49,789 nucleotides of DNA, from positions 1-49,789 of the forward strand of contig SUWY01000016.1 in assembly GCA_015061245.1 (NCBI GenBank), written 5' to 3'. Each line of letters opens with the position of its first letter. Within the stretch, counting starts at the first letter, position 1. The notes under the pieces are model-generated. The model had not been told where the DNA came from. It ran no database searches and worked only from the letters and a program-made list of their open reading frames with translations. This document shows, piece by piece, positions 35,061-43,555 of this stretch. Position numbers and translations under genes: made by a program. The DNA is from Bacteroidales bacterium (GTDB taxonomy: Bacteria; Bacteroidota; Bacteroidia; Bacteroidales; Marinifilaceae).

Positions 35061-35597
35061 ATGAAAAGAGTAATTATTGCGCTTATCTGCTGTATGATTT
35101 CAGTGGGAGCGTATGCACAGAAACCCGTTAATATAGGAGTTCGTGCAGGTTGGGCATATTCAAATTTGAAGATTAAACAGACTAATCTAAAACGTGATGC
35201 GAATGGCTTCTCATTGGGAGCATTTGCTCGTGTAAATATAAAGAAATTGTATGTTGAGCCTGCAGTTAATTACGCTTTTATGAAGGGAAGTTCTGATGAT
35301 AAGCAGAAGATAAACTATATCCAGGTTCCTATTATGTTGGGATATTACATTGTCGATGCAAAAGTTGCCAAAATTCGTGGTTTTATAGGTCCTGAGGCAG
35401 ATATTTTGGCTAAGGATACTAAGGGTGCATGGGATGATGTTATGAAGAAGGTTGCATGGAATGGTAGAGTGGGTATCGGAGTTGATATTTGGAAGCTTAC
35501 CTGTGATTTGGATTATAAGTTCGCTATTGGTAAGACCGGAGATGGAGTTGAGAAAGGCAAAGGTGTGAATTTGACAGTGGGATTTAAGATATTCTAG
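35061..35597 (+). CDS. Outer-membrane beta-barrel protein (porin-like)
   Basis: This 178-residue protein has a signal peptide cleaved after GAYA (residue 19). The mature part alternates polar and hydrophobic residues in about eight strands, starting with NIGVRAGWAYSNLKIK and ending with VNLTVGFKIF (aromatic C-terminus). This fits the PF13568-type outer membrane barrel family. No specific cargo is indicated. It is monocistronic with its own promoter. Confidence 0.8.
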   Translation: MKRVIIALICCMISVGAYAQKPVNIGVRAGWAYSNLKIKQTNLKRDANGFSLGAFARVNIKKLYVEPAVNYAFMKGSSDDKQKINYIQVPIMLGYYIVDAKVAKIRGFIGPEADILAKDTKGAWDDVMKKVAWNGRVGIGVDIWKLTCDLDYKFAIGKTGDGVEKGKGVNLTVGFKIF

Positions 35598-35855
35598 TTA
35601 CTAGTTAGGAGTGAGGAGTTAGGAGTTAATTAGGAAAAATCGTGCAAGGTGAGAGCAGAAGCCAAGTTTACTTGGATTATGCCGAACCGCCGCCGATTTT
35701 GCGGCACTGCGCAGCAGTGGCGAACACTAGTGCAAGCCGAACGCAGAAGGCAAATTCATTTGCATTATGCTGAGGCGCAGCCGATTTTGCAAAGCCCCCT
35801 TATTAGCCGTAATGAGCGAAGCGAATAAGGCGAAGGGGGGTGGTAGACAATCAAA
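35598..35855. repeat. Dispersed intergenic repeat with two hairpin-bearing 61-bp units
   Basis: After a TTAGGAGT-type heptamer tract (35608-35632), two related 61-bp units lie at 35642-35702 and 35730-35790. Each has a short hairpin at the same place (CCAAG-TTTA-CTTGG and GCAAAT-TC-ATTTGC) and ends with GCCGATTTTGC. A CCCCCTTATTAGC segment and a GAAGGGGGGTGG segment follow. Together they mirror, in reverse order, the block at 4790-4940. No gene is present. Confidence 0.8.
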
Positions 35856-35858
35856 ATT

Positions 35859-35891
35859 AAACGGGGAACAAATTTATTTTGTTCCCCGTTT
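35859..35891 (-). terminator. Terminator overlapping the 3' end of the trmH-type gene
   Basis: A perfect 14-bp stem (AAACGGGGAACAAA and its complement) includes the last codons and the stop of the methyltransferase gene. T-rich sequence follows on the minus strand. Confidence 0.8.
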
Positions 35892-36644
35892 AAATTCTGA
35901 AAGAATAATTCCAGTAGCAACTCCAACGTTGAGCGATTCAGAATGAAAGTCGCTGTTGGCGAAACTTGGAATTGTAATTTTAGTATCGGTCAGTGCTTCA
36001 AGCTCTTTGCTTATACCGTGTCCTTCATTTCCCATAATTATAACTCCCTTGTCGGGCAATGTAGTTTTGTAGATGTTGTTACCCTCGAGGAAGGTTCCGA
36101 AACTTTTGAAGGTACTGCTTTTATGTCTTGACAACCACTCTGCGCCACTTTCAACATATATCGCTTTTACCCTGAAGATTGCTCCCATGCTTGCTTGAAC
36201 AGCTTTTGAGTTGTATATGCTTGCACAATCTTTATCGCACACAATACATTTTATTCCAAACCAATCTGCTACTCTGAATATAGTTCCTAAGTTTCCCGGA
36301 TCTTGAATTCCATTAAGAAGCAGAACAAGTTCGTTCTGTATCTTGGCAATTTCAGGGGAATTTTGTTCAGGAATTTGTGCAATTGCCAATACTTTTGGAA
36401 GTGATTGAAAGTCCGAAAGCGACTTCATTTCGCTCTCGGTAGCAAGTTGTAAGTATTTTAAGTTCTTGGATTTAGGGTTGTTCTCTTGCCACTCTTCCAA
36501 GGCAAATAGATGTTCAATTTTAAAGTCGGAACGGAGAAGTTCCTGAACCATCTTCTCGCCCTCGATTTTAAATAATTTATATTTATCCCTGAATTTCTTT
36601 TTTTCAAGGTTTTGGACTAATTTTGTTACGTTCTTACTTACCAT
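35874..36644 (-). CDS. TrmH/SpoU-family RNA 2'-O-methyltransferase
   Basis: This 256-residue SPOUT methyltransferase methylates the 2'-OH of a nucleotide in rRNA or tRNA. The N-terminal part (about 1-95) is the substrate-binding SpoU_sub_bind type (KKKFRDKYKLFKIEGEKMV). The catalytic domain has LLLNGIQDPGNLGTIFR, IIMGNEGHGIS and the knot-forming SLNVGVATGIILSEF. It is closest in layout to RlmB/TsnR-like rRNA enzymes; the target base cannot be told. Confidence 0.92.
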   Translation of the reverse strand: MVSKNVTKLVQNLEKKKFRDKYKLFKIEGEKMVQELLRSDFKIEHLFALEEWQENNPKSKNLKYLQLATESEMKSLSDFQSLPKVLAIAQIPEQNSPEIAKIQNELVLLLNGIQDPGNLGTIFRVADWFGIKCIVCDKDCASIYNSKAVQASMGAIFRVKAIYVESGAEWLSRHKSSTFKSFGTFLEGNNIYKTTLPDKGVIIMGNEGHGISKELEALTDTKITIPSFANSDFHSESLNVGVATGIILSEFKRGTK

Positions 36645-36666
36645 TGCGTATAAATTTACACTATGG

Positions 36667-36674
36667 CAAAGTTA
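36667..36674 (-). promoter_or_regulatory. -7 box for the SpoU methyltransferase gene
   Basis: On the minus strand TAACTTTG fits TAnnTTTG, 23 bp before the methyltransferase start. The gap to the divergent BamA-like gene is only 44 bp, so both promoters must overlap. Confidence 0.5.
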
Positions 36675-36688
36675 TAAAAAATTAACCA

Positions 36689-38998
36689 TTGGGAAAGAGT
36701 ATATTTTGGCTTAAACTTGTAGTTGTTATTGTGTTGTGCATCAATTTGTTTGGATGTGCATCAACTAAGTATGTGCCTGAAAATGAACATCTGCTCAATA
36801 AGGTTACGCTTAAATATAGCGATGATAGCCAGCATGTGCCCTCGCTCAAAAAGCAAATTCGCCAACGTCCTAATACCAAGGTTTTGGGTATTTTCAAGGT
36901 ACAACTTGCTTTTTATAATATGAGTGGCCGTAAGGATAAACGTATAAATAATTGGTTCAAACGAGTAGGTGAGGAGCCTGTTATTTATCGTGAATATCTT
37001 ACAGATAGAAGTGTATATTTGTTGCAGACATATCTGAAGAATAAGGGTTATTATAATGCAACGGTGTCGGATACAGTCTATTATGCAAAAAAGAAAGCCC
37101 ATGTGGAGTATAGAGTAAATACAGGGGCACAGACTCATGTTGCTAATGTAGATTATAAGGATCGCAATAATGTAGTAAAGGGGGCAGTTCCGCTTAATAG
37201 TAATATGAACCGCTTGCGTTTGGCAGATACTTCAAACTCTTTGTTGCACAATGGAATGCCTCTTGATGTTGATATTCTCGAGGATGAGCGTGACAGAGTC
37301 TCTAAATCCTTTCGAGATAATGGCTATTATGCGTTTTCGCCCGATTATGTGCGCTATTTTGCCGATACAATACAGTATGGAACTCCCGATAGTGCAAAAT
37401 TGATAACTTCGGTTGTTATTCCAGAGGCGGATACATTGGCAGATGTGGTTTATAGGATAGGTGATATCTCTGTCAATATGAATTTTGATCAGCTACTGGC
37501 AATTAGAAATGCAGATACTTTGGAGTATACAACTTTGGTTTATGATAAGATTCTCTTTAAATACTACAACGAGTTGACTCTTAAGCCTAAAGCTATTGCT
37601 CAGTGTTTGCAATTTGCAACTGGAGATTTGTATGACACAGAATCAATATCTGAAACATATAGTAGAATTCAGGCTTTAAATTTGTATAAATATGTGAATA
37701 TTGTTCTTACCATGCGTAAGGATACTGTTGGCATTTTGGATTGTGAAATTCAGCTTACTCCATTGAAAAGACAATCATATAATGTTTTTGTCGAAGGAAC
37801 AAATAATTCCGGAAATATTGGTGTTGGAGGTAATTTCACATATAACCATAGGAATCTTTTTAGAGGAGCTGAAAATTTCTCTTTGAAAGTATGGGGAGCT
37901 TTGAAGAAGGAGCGAATGAAGGAGGAGCAGTTTTTCAGTACTGTGGAGTATGGTGTTGATTTGACTTTGGAAACACCGCAATTCTGGTTACCATTCTTTA
38001 ATTTCTATTCATTTAGAAAGAAACATGCACCACATACATCGATCTCATTCTCGTATAGTAATGAGGATACTCCATATTATAAGCGAGGAGTATCAACCGT
38101 AAAGTATGGTTATTGGTGGCGTAGAGGTGAGCAATGGCGTTTCGATGTGAATCTTGCCGATGTGAACTATGTGAATATGAGTAGAATGGATTCGTCATTC
38201 TTTGCCTCTTTGAAGAATAAGTATGTCCTAAGTTCATATACGAGTCACGTGGTTGCTGCAGGTAATGTGGCTGCAACCTATTATGGTCGTAACATGAGTA
38301 AGTCTTCAAGTTATAGTTGGATGAAGGTCAATTTTGAGGCTGCAGGAAACCTTATGTATGGCCTTAGTTCGCTCTTTAATGCTCGTAAACATTCAGATAC
38401 GACCGGTTCTTATTACAACCTTTTTGGTGTGAAGTATGCTCAATATGTGAAGGCTGATTTGGATTATCGTTATCATCAGGCGTTTAATGCATCTAATGCA
38501 TTTGTGTATAGATTTTTTATTGGTTTGGGCTATCCATACGGTAATATGAAGGCTCTGCCATTCGAGGAGGCATACTATTGTGGAGGTGCTAATGATATGC
38601 GAGCATGGCATGCCAGAATGTTGGGCCCGGGCTCGTATGTAAGTGAACGTTACCCCAATAGCGTTGGAGATTTTAAATTAGAGGTCAATTGGGAGTATCG
38701 TTTCAAACTCTTCTGGCTTCTCGAGGGTGCACTGTTTGTGGATGCCGGTAATGTGTGGAAGGTTAATAGGTCTGAGAAGATTCCGGGTAGTCTGCTCAGT
38801 ACAAAATTTTATAAAGATATAGCGGTAGATTGTGGACCTGGTTTGCGTTTGGATGTGAACTTCTTCTTGATCCGAGTGGATTGGGGAATTCGTTTACGAG
38901 ATCCTTCTAAGTTGCCTGGAGAGAGATTTGTGTTGATTGATAATGGCAAGTGGATGCGAAACACGGTTCTTAATATTGCTATCGGTTATCCATTCTAA
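36689..38998 (+). CDS. BamA/TamA-family outer-membrane protein with lipoprotein signal
   Basis: This 769-residue Omp85-type protein has a hydrophobic signal followed by LFGCAST, where the Cys (residue 23) is a lipobox. Residues about 80-380 hold POTRA-like repeats (YLLQTYLKNKGYYNATVSDT, DNGYYAFSPDYVRYF). The barrel is from about 385, with FVEGTNNSGNIGVGGNF and the late YCGGANDMRAWHARMLGPG that is typical of the family. It should insert or export OM proteins. No ATG lies before the signal peptide and a stop is 6 bp upstream, so TTG 36689 is the start. Confidence 0.88.
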   Translation: MGKSIFWLKLVVVIVLCINLFGCASTKYVPENEHLLNKVTLKYSDDSQHVPSLKKQIRQRPNTKVLGIFKVQLAFYNMSGRKDKRINNWFKRVGEEPVIYREYLTDRSVYLLQTYLKNKGYYNATVSDTVYYAKKKAHVEYRVNTGAQTHVANVDYKDRNNVVKGAVPLNSNMNRLRLADTSNSLLHNGMPLDVDILEDERDRVSKSFRDNGYYAFSPDYVRYFADTIQYGTPDSAKLITSVVIPEADTLADVVYRIGDISVNMNFDQLLAIRNADTLEYTTLVYDKILFKYYNELTLKPKAIAQCLQFATGDLYDTESISETYSRIQALNLYKYVNIVLTMRKDTVGILDCEIQLTPLKRQSYNVFVEGTNNSGNIGVGGNFTYNHRNLFRGAENFSLKVWGALKKERMKEEQFFSTVEYGVDLTLETPQFWLPFFNFYSFRKKHAPHTSISFSYSNEDTPYYKRGVSTVKYGYWWRRGEQWRFDVNLADVNYVNMSRMDSSFFASLKNKYVLSSYTSHVVAAGNVAATYYGRNMSKSSSYSWMKVNFEAAGNLMYGLSSLFNARKHSDTTGSYYNLFGVKYAQYVKADLDYRYHQAFNASNAFVYRFFIGLGYPYGNMKALPFEEAYYCGGANDMRAWHARMLGPGSYVSERYPNSVGDFKLEVNWEYRFKLFWLLEGALFVDAGNVWKVNRSEKIPGSLLSTKFYKDIAVDCGPGLRLDVNFFLIRVDWGIRLRDPSKLPGERFVLIDNGKWMRNTVLNIAIGYPF

Positions 38999-39003
38999 TA
39001 GTT

Positions 39004-39948
39004 ATGATTTCGTTAATTGCTCAATATGTGTCGCTTGTGATGTTGCTTTTTGCAGCAGGCTACGCTATCAGTTTGGTAAAGAAGACAAAATTCAGTGCTT
39101 CATGGATTCTTATATCGTGTGGAATTTTGGTCTTGGTTGCAACTCAAATATTGGGATTGTCAACTGCTTATATGTCTGATCCTGTTGCTGAGGCTAATAT
39201 TGATATGATTGTCCGTTGGCTTAATTCATTTGTAGGAATTGTATTCCTTGTTGGAATCTTTTATGTGCGTAAACTTATAAAACACTTAAAACGAATGGAT
39301 GAGTTTCGTGCAAAGATGGAGAATAGAATTTTGTCGGCAATTATCAAGACAGAGGAGCGTGAGCGACAACGTTTTGCTAAAGAGTTGCATGATGGGTTGG
39401 GCCCTTTGCTAAGTGTGATTAAAATGCTTGTAACAGGCTTCAATAAGGATAAGAGTGATGATGAAAATATGAAGCTTGTACATAGTGTGAAACAGGCTGT
39501 TGATGAGGCGATTATAAGCGTTCGTGAAATTTCGGCAAATATCAGCCCTCACATTTTGAACAACTTTGGTTTATATGCAGCAGTTGAGGCTTTTGTTAAG
39601 AGAATTAAGCCTACAATGGATATTGAACTAGCCTCCAATTTTAGAGACACTAGATTCCCGTTTGCAGTTGAAACTATTATGTATAGAGTAGTGTGTGAGT
39701 TGATTAATAATACTATTCGACATGCAGATGCAACAAAGGTTATTGTTAAGCTCACCTTTGAAAACAATAAGTTAAGATTGGCCTATTCTGATAATGGTAA
39801 AGGTTTCGTTTTGGATAATGACACTATGGGAATGGGTTTGGAGAATATGCGATATCGCTTGCGTTCCGGTAATGGAGACTTGGAGTTATTTAGTAATCCA
39901 GGTAAGGGTATGAGGGCAGTTGCAGAGATAAATTGTACGTTGTTTTAA
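39004..39948 (+). CDS. NarL-type membrane sensor histidine kinase
   Basis: This 314-residue kinase has three hydrophobic helices (about 5-24, 33-52, 68-88) with almost no extracytoplasmic domain. A HisKA_3 dimerisation helix follows with ERQRFAKELHDGLGPLLS (phospho-His129), then an HATPase domain with ELINNTIRHADATKV, DNGKGF and GMGLENMRYRL. With so little outside the membrane it may sense a membrane or intramembrane signal. It starts 5 bp after the BamA-like gene and precedes its regulator by 10 bp. Confidence 0.92.
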   Translation: MISLIAQYVSLVMLLFAAGYAISLVKKTKFSASWILISCGILVLVATQILGLSTAYMSDPVAEANIDMIVRWLNSFVGIVFLVGIFYVRKLIKHLKRMDEFRAKMENRILSAIIKTEERERQRFAKELHDGLGPLLSVIKMLVTGFNKDKSDDENMKLVHSVKQAVDEAIISVREISANISPHILNNFGLYAAVEAFVKRIKPTMDIELASNFRDTRFPFAVETIMYRVVCELINNTIRHADATKVIVKLTFENNKLRLAYSDNGKGFVLDNDTMGMGLENMRYRLRSGNGDLELFSNPGKGMRAVAEINCTLF

Positions 39949-39958
39949 TTGTGGAGAT

Positions 39959-40624
39959 ATGAAAAAACTGGATCTATATATTGTTGACGACCATAAGATG
40001 TTTCGCGAGGGAATGAAATTACTTCTCTCAATGCAGGGGTTTGTTGATAAGGTTCATGAGGCATCATCGGGCGAGGAGTTCCTTGGTAATCTCTCAATAG
40101 TTGAGAGCGATGTTGTTCTTATGGATATTGAGATGTCGGGAATGAATGGAATAGAGGCGGTTGCGCAGGCTGTTCAAAAGAATCCCGATATTAAGATTAT
40201 AGCCCTTACGATGTATGGTGATGATCAATATTTCAATAAGATGCTCGATGCAGGAGCTAAAGGTTTTGTCTTAAAGTCCGCAGGAATAGAGCAGTTGAGC
40301 GAGGCCATTCAATGTGTAGCAAATGGGGATTATTTCTTCTCGGAGGAGTTGTTGGATAGTTGGAATAGAAGATTAAATGGCAATAAGATTGATAAAGATG
40401 CTGAGCATACAGTAACTTCCGATGATGAATTGTCTGTGCGAGAGTTAGACATATTGTATTATGTTTGTCAAGGTTTTTCAAATCAAGAGATTGCAGATCA
40501 GTTGTTTATAAGTAAGAGAACGGTAGATAAGCATCGTGCTAATCTGTTGTTGAAAACCGGATGCAGAAATACTGCGGCATTAGTTAAGTATGCAATTCAA
40601 AATAAGTTGATACCTATCGATTAA
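39959..40624 (+). CDS. NarL/LuxR-family response regulator
   Basis: This 221-residue regulator has a receiver domain with VDDHKMFREG, phosphoacceptor Asp56 (VVLMDIEMSGMNG), Thr near 83 and Lys in GFVLKSAG. The LuxR-type DNA-binding domain lies from about 158 (SVRELDILYYVCQGFSNQEIADQL then ISKRTVDKHRANLL). It is the partner of the kinase directly upstream. The operon with an Omp85 protein suggests an envelope-related signal. Confidence 0.94.
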   Translation: MKKLDLYIVDDHKMFREGMKLLLSMQGFVDKVHEASSGEEFLGNLSIVESDVVLMDIEMSGMNGIEAVAQAVQKNPDIKIIALTMYGDDQYFNKMLDAGAKGFVLKSAGIEQLSEAIQCVANGDYFFSEELLDSWNRRLNGNKIDKDAEHTVTSDDELSVRELDILYYVCQGFSNQEIADQLFISKRTVDKHRANLLLKTGCRNTAALVKYAIQNKLIPID

Positions 40625-40636
40625 TTGTAAAAGCGC

Positions 40637-41353
40637 ATGGAGGGAATGATATTCGCAGCAGGGTTGGGAACTCGTCTGCGTCCGTTGACAAATGATCGCC
40701 CTAAGGCATTAGTGGTTCTTAATGGCAAAACGCTACTTTTGCGTTCTATTGAGCGAATGGTTAATGCCGGTGTTAAGAGAATTGTAATTAATATTCATCA
40801 CTTTGCAGAGTTGATGCGTAGTGAGATTGCAAATATTGAGATCCCGGGAGTTGAGTTGATAATTTCCGATGAGTCTGATTTGTTGTTGGATACCGGAGGT
40901 GGTTTAAAGAGTGCTGCAAAATATTTTACAAAGGGAGAACCTGTCTTGATTCACAATGTTGATATATACACGGAGCTGGATTTGGCTAAATTGATTTCAA
41001 CGTATGAGACCTCGCCCAAGCATGCAATGATGGTTATTCGTAAAAGCGTGGGAGGCAGAGTGTTGAAGTTCGGAAAAGCAATGAAGCTTTCAGGCTGGAT
41101 GAATACCGAAACAGGTGAGGAGAAGATCTCTCGTTCAGATTTTTATGAGGCGGATATCTATAGTTTTTGCGGAATTCATATCGTTGGTCCGTCATTTATT
41201 GACAATATCTCGGGTGATGGGGTGTTTTCGATAATTGATGAGTATATATCTCAGGCAAAACAATTCGATGTTGAGGGATATATGTATGATGGTGTTTTTG
41301 TGGATTTGGGAACTCCGCAAGCTATAGCTCAAGCGGAGAGTTTTGTTGTATAA
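40637..41353 (+). CDS. Sugar-1-phosphate nucleotidyltransferase
   Basis: This 238-residue nucleotidyltransferase has FAAGLGTRLRPLTNDRPKALV (the nucleotide-binding loop and the catalytic Lys), LLLDTGGGLKSA and VLIHNVDIYTELDL (metal-binding Asp). It activates a sugar-1-phosphate to NDP-sugar. The size and the short C-terminus resemble MurU-type UDP-MurNAc recycling enzymes and mannose-1-phosphate guanylyltransferases; the sugar cannot be told. It lies 12 bp after the response regulator, probably in the same operon. Confidence 0.88.
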   Translation: MEGMIFAAGLGTRLRPLTNDRPKALVVLNGKTLLLRSIERMVNAGVKRIVINIHHFAELMRSEIANIEIPGVELIISDESDLLLDTGGGLKSAAKYFTKGEPVLIHNVDIYTELDLAKLISTYETSPKHAMMVIRKSVGGRVLKFGKAMKLSGWMNTETGEEKISRSDFYEADIYSFCGIHIVGPSFIDNISGDGVFSIIDEYISQAKQFDVEGYMYDGVFVDLGTPQAIAQAESFVV

Positions 41354-41453
41354 CTTTTAACGCTATCAATTTTAATTGTGAAATTGTTGTGTGGGGAGAA
41401 ATTTATTTTCAAATTTGCGCCCTAAAACTAACTAAACTGAAAAACTAATAGAG

Positions 41454-42350
41454 ATGGAAAAGATTCGAGCTGCCGTTGTCGGTTATGGTAATATTGGAAA
41501 GTATGTCGTTGAGGCTTTGCAAGTTGCAGAAGATTTTGAACTTGTGGGAGTTGTGAGACGTAATCCTCAATCAGTAGAGCCGGAATTGACCGGTTATTCA
41601 GTTGTTGCTGATTTGGCAGAGTTAAAGGATATTGATGTAGCTATTTTGTGTACACCAACAAGAAGTGTATTGCAATATGCAAGCAGAGCTTTGGAGTTGG
41701 GAATCAATACTGTAGATAGTTTTGATATTCACTCTAAAACAGTAGAGTTGCACTCTGAGTTAGGTAGAATTGCAAAAGAGAATGGAAAAGTCTCTGTAAT
41801 GAGCGCAGGGTGGGATCCGGGTTCGGATTCGGTTGTTCGTGCTCTACTTGAGGCGTGTGCTCCGAAGGGTATTACTTATACAAATTTCGGACCGGGAATG
41901 AGTATGGGTCATACAGTTGCAGTGAAGGCAATTCAAGGCGTAAAAGCGGCTTTGTCAATGACTATTCCGACTGGAACAGGCGTTCACCGTAGAATGGTAT
42001 ATATTGAGTTAGAGGAGGGATATGATTATGCAACAGTGGCAGCTGCAATTAAGGCAGATCCATACTTTGCATCTGATGAGACTCATGTCCTTCAGGTTGA
42101 GAGTGTAGATGCTCTTAAAGATATGGGCCACGGAGTTAATCTTACTCGTAAGGGAGTTTCAGGAAAGACTCAAAATCAGTTGTTTGAGTTCAATATGAGA
42201 ATCAATAATCCGGCTCTTACAGCGCAAATAATGGTATCATGTGCAAGAGCCTCTATGCGTCAGCAACCGGGTTGTTACACAATGATAGAGTTGCCGATGA
42301 TTGACCTTTTGCCGGGCGATCGCGATTCATTGATTGCTCACTTGGTATAG
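41454..42350 (+). CDS. ddh: meso-Diaminopimelate dehydrogenase
   Basis: This 298-residue NADPH-dependent enzyme makes meso-DAP from tetrahydrodipicolinate in one step for lysine and peptidoglycan. It has a Rossmann start AAVVGYGNIGKYVVEAL, CTPTRSVLQYA, DSFDIHSKTVELH, SAGWDPGSDSVVRALLE and FGPGMSMGHT, all typical of Ddh. It follows the nucleotidyltransferase after 100 bp, likely with its own promoter. A bidirectional terminator follows. Confidence 0.95.
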   Translation: MEKIRAAVVGYGNIGKYVVEALQVAEDFELVGVVRRNPQSVEPELTGYSVVADLAELKDIDVAILCTPTRSVLQYASRALELGINTVDSFDIHSKTVELHSELGRIAKENGKVSVMSAGWDPGSDSVVRALLEACAPKGITYTNFGPGMSMGHTVAVKAIQGVKAALSMTIPTGTGVHRRMVYIELEEGYDYATVAAAIKADPYFASDETHVLQVESVDALKDMGHGVNLTRKGVSGKTQNQLFEFNMRINNPALTAQIMVSCARASMRQQPGCYTMIELPMIDLLPGDRDSLIAHLV

Positions 42351-42358
42351 AATAACAA

Positions 42359-42391
42359 AAGAACGTTCAAGAGTGTAACTTGAACGTTCTT
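42359..42391. terminator. Bidirectional terminator between ddh and the GH105 gene
   Basis: A perfect 13-bp stem (AAGAACGTTCAAG with CTTGAACGTTCTT) and a 7-base loop are followed by T-rich sequence on the plus strand and AAAA-flanked on the minus side. It serves both convergent genes. Confidence 0.85.
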
Positions 42392-42411
42392 TTCTTTTTA
42401 GATATTCCCTT

Positions 42412-43530
42412 TTACCTATTTACCTGTTTAGCCATCTCAGTAGCTGCAAGTAGGAATGCTCCAACTCCAAAGTTTGCGGTAGAGTTTGAGTCAACAACCT
42501 GTCCTGGGATAGCTCTTTCACCAATAGGCTGTACATATCCAATCTTGCCGTCACTCTGCATTGCTGTTTGTGTCAGATAGTTCCATGATTTCATAATTGT
42601 AGGCAAGTAATCACTGCGCTCCAAATATCCATTATTTACACCCCATAGTAAACCGTATGTAAAGAAGGCTGTACCGCTTGTCTCAGGGCCCGGAGCGTGC
42701 TTAGGATCAAGAATGCTTCTAGTCCAATAGCCATCTGCTTGCTGGCTTCTTACCAACGCTTCTGCCATCTGTTTGTAGTGGGCAATATACTCGTTGCGAT
42801 ATTGATTGTTTACTGGCAAGTCGCTAAGGACCTTTGCAAATGCTGCTAATACCCAGCCGTTTCCGCGAGCCCAAAAATCTTTTTTACCGTTGGCTGATTT
42901 GTGTTTTGGATAGACATATTTGCCATCGCGGTAATACAATCCCTCGGCTTCATCCCACATTATTGAGTTTGCGTAGCTCCAATACTCATGCAACTTCTCC
43001 AAATACAACTCATTGCCTGTAATCTTGTAAAGTTTTGTCATTACCGGCATCACCATGTAAAGGCCATCTGCCCACCACCAATAGTCATTTTGTGGTGTGC
43101 TCATCTCATACTCCATTACCTCAATAGCGCGAGCAATCTTAATGCTGTCGGGCTCAAGATTATATAGGTCTGCATATACCTGGAAACAGATTTGGTAATC
43201 TCCGAATAGTACATAGTCATCGCTCTCTCCATAACTATATCTCCAGTTTGCTTTATCCGTACTCTTTGCGCCCTGCCACAAGTTGTGCTCTGCCCACGCG
43301 ACAGAGTAGTCAAGATACTCTTTTTTGCCTGTCAGTTTGTATGCCTCCATGTTGCCTGTGTGGTAGGCTGCATTGTCCCAAAATGCACGACCATGTTTAG
43401 GGTGTGTTGTTTGCCAATAGTCATTAACCTTGGTTGTGATATTTACCACCTCTTCATACTCAGGTAGTTCGACCTTTGTGCATGCTGTCATTAGCAGAAT
43501 CATTGCACTCAATAGATATAGATGCTTCAT
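42412..43530 (-). CDS. GH105-type unsaturated uronyl hydrolase lipoprotein
   Basis: This 372-residue protein has lipobox Cys17 (MTAC). Its (alpha/alpha)6-barrel features match GH105/GH88: HTGNMEAYKLTGKKEYLDY, YWWWADGLYMVMPVMTKLY (catalytic Asp), DFWARGNGWVLAAFAKVL and PETSGTAFFTYGLLWG. Such enzymes hydrate the 4,5-unsaturated uronic acid left by polysaccharide lyases. It is last of a four-gene operon whose BNR_4 member could be that lyase. ATG 43530 is used since the upstream frame lacks signal features. Confidence 0.9.
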   Translation of the reverse strand: MKHLYLLSAMILLMTACTKVELPEYEEVVNITTKVNDYWQTTHPKHGRAFWDNAAYHTGNMEAYKLTGKKEYLDYSVAWAEHNLWQGAKSTDKANWRYSYGESDDYVLFGDYQICFQVYADLYNLEPDSIKIARAIEVMEYEMSTPQNDYWWWADGLYMVMPVMTKLYKITGNELYLEKLHEYWSYANSIMWDEAEGLYYRDGKYVYPKHKSANGKKDFWARGNGWVLAAFAKVLSDLPVNNQYRNEYIAHYKQMAEALVRSQQADGYWTRSILDPKHAPGPETSGTAFFTYGLLWGVNNGYLERSDYLPTIMKSWNYLTQTAMQSDGKIGYVQPIGERAIPGQVVDSNSTANFGVGAFLLAATEMAKQVNR

Positions 43531-43555
43531 GTGTTTGATATTTAAAGTTTTAATC

